A stretch of DNA of 14,459 bases from Flavobacteriia bacterium (GTDB lineage Bacteria; Bacteroidota; Bacteroidia; Flavobacteriales; Flavobacteriaceae): the NCBI GenBank assembly GCA_030626085.1, contig DAOUPQ010000025.1, forward strand, positions 1 to 14,459, written 5' to 3'. Position numbers and translations under genes: made by a program. The number at the start of each line of letters is the position of its first letter. Within the stretch, counting starts at the first letter, position 1. Below are positions 14,191 to 14,459 of the stretch, piece after piece. The notes below the pieces were generated by a model. It was not told the origin of the DNA. It ran no database searches and worked only from the letters and a program-made list of their open reading frames with translations.

Positions 14191-14459
14191 TTTTCCAAAT
14201 TCAATTTTTTAAAAAGTATTTCATTTAATTCTTTTGTGGTTTTCGGATCAATTAGATTTAATGCTTTCACATTACACAGTTTTTCAATCAATTCCGCACC
14301 AGCGTAAGTATTAGTTGCTATTCCTCTTACTATATCGGGTTTTAGATCAAAACTCTTCATAACACCATAAACAGCATATGGATCAGAAGCGCACAAAACA
14401 ATACATTTTACATTCTTTTTAATCTCTTCAAATGCAACATCACCATTATAAGGCTCTAA
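14187..14459 (-). CDS. C-terminal part of an unidentified protein, cut by the window edge
   Basis: The frame is open from the window end to the TAA at 14189-14187, giving 90 residues that begin LEPYNGDVAFEEIKKNV. The start lies outside the window; the TTG at 14396 is internal. The visible part looks like alternating beta strands and helices of a Rossmann-like fold: KCIVLCASDPYAVYGVMKSF, DIVRGIATNTYAGAELIEKL and NVKALNLIDPKTTKELNEIL. It resembles in outline the end of an acyl-CoA mutase or other nucleotide/cobalamin-binding domain, but I do not see the defining motifs and do not assign a function. It is convergent with, and overlaps by 4 nt, the kinase gene. Confidence 0.7.
   Translation of the reverse strand, partial: LEPYNGDVAFEEIKKNVKCIVLCASDPYAVYGVMKSFDLKPDIVRGIATNTYAGAELIEKLCNVKALNLIDPKTTKELNEILFKKLNLEN

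Noticed and set aside
1..14459. CRISPR array, insertion sequence with transposase, or phage genes
   Set aside because: No regularly spaced repeats, transposase or phage-type proteins were found on either strand.

Overview
The window is about 14.5 kb of AT-rich DNA that looks like a chromosomal segment of a member of the Bacteroidota, most likely class Flavobacteriia. The reasons are: a GLPGLI-family protein next to a carboxypeptidase-regulatory-domain outer membrane barrel; methionine synthase split into two genes; promoters of the Bacteroidota type (TTTG, about 19-21 nt, TAnnTTTG); no clear Shine-Dalgarno sequences; and a Bacteroidota-style SAM-II riboswitch. The assignment rests on pattern recognition, not on a database search.

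Layout. Positions 1-189 hold a degenerate tRNA-Asp-like gene on the minus strand, interrupted by a perfect 16-bp palindrome but still behind a well-formed promoter. From 190 to 7325 all genes are on the minus strand. In order of transcription (right to left) they are: a truncated O-acetylhomoserine sulfhydrylase remnant, a DUF2061 membrane protein, the homocysteine-binding half of methionine synthase, the folate/B12/activation part of methionine synthase, metF, trxA, and a DUF58 protein. From the remnant to metF the genes are mostly 2-3 nt apart and form a methionine/one-carbon operon: MetF makes 5-methyl-THF, the two MetH parts use it to methylate homocysteine. On the plus strand, divergent from this operon, a SAM-II riboswitch precedes metK, which turns methionine into SAM.

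To the right of metK lie an exported protein of unknown function (plus strand), the GLPGLI/outer-membrane-barrel pair (minus strand), a deoxynucleoside kinase (plus strand), and the C-terminal end of an unidentified gene (minus strand) cut by the window edge. Both convergent gene pairs overlap at their stop codons.

Most notable. (1) A 420-nt, exactly 140-codon insertion in the methionine synthase gene encodes a DUF559 (Vsr/PD-(D/E)XK-like) nuclease domain. Its ends are GC-rich imperfect inverted repeats, it sits in the linker in front of the cobalamin-binding fold, and it leaves the reading frame open. (2) The SAM-II riboswitch in front of metK carries about 59 extra nt with two hairpins between its conserved halves, and a further hairpin would compete for its 3' strand. 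(3) The tRNA-Asp relic is interrupted in its D-arm by a GC-rich palindrome. Together these suggest that small GC-rich palindromic or inverted-repeat elements have inserted into structured RNA genes and a protein gene in this genome.
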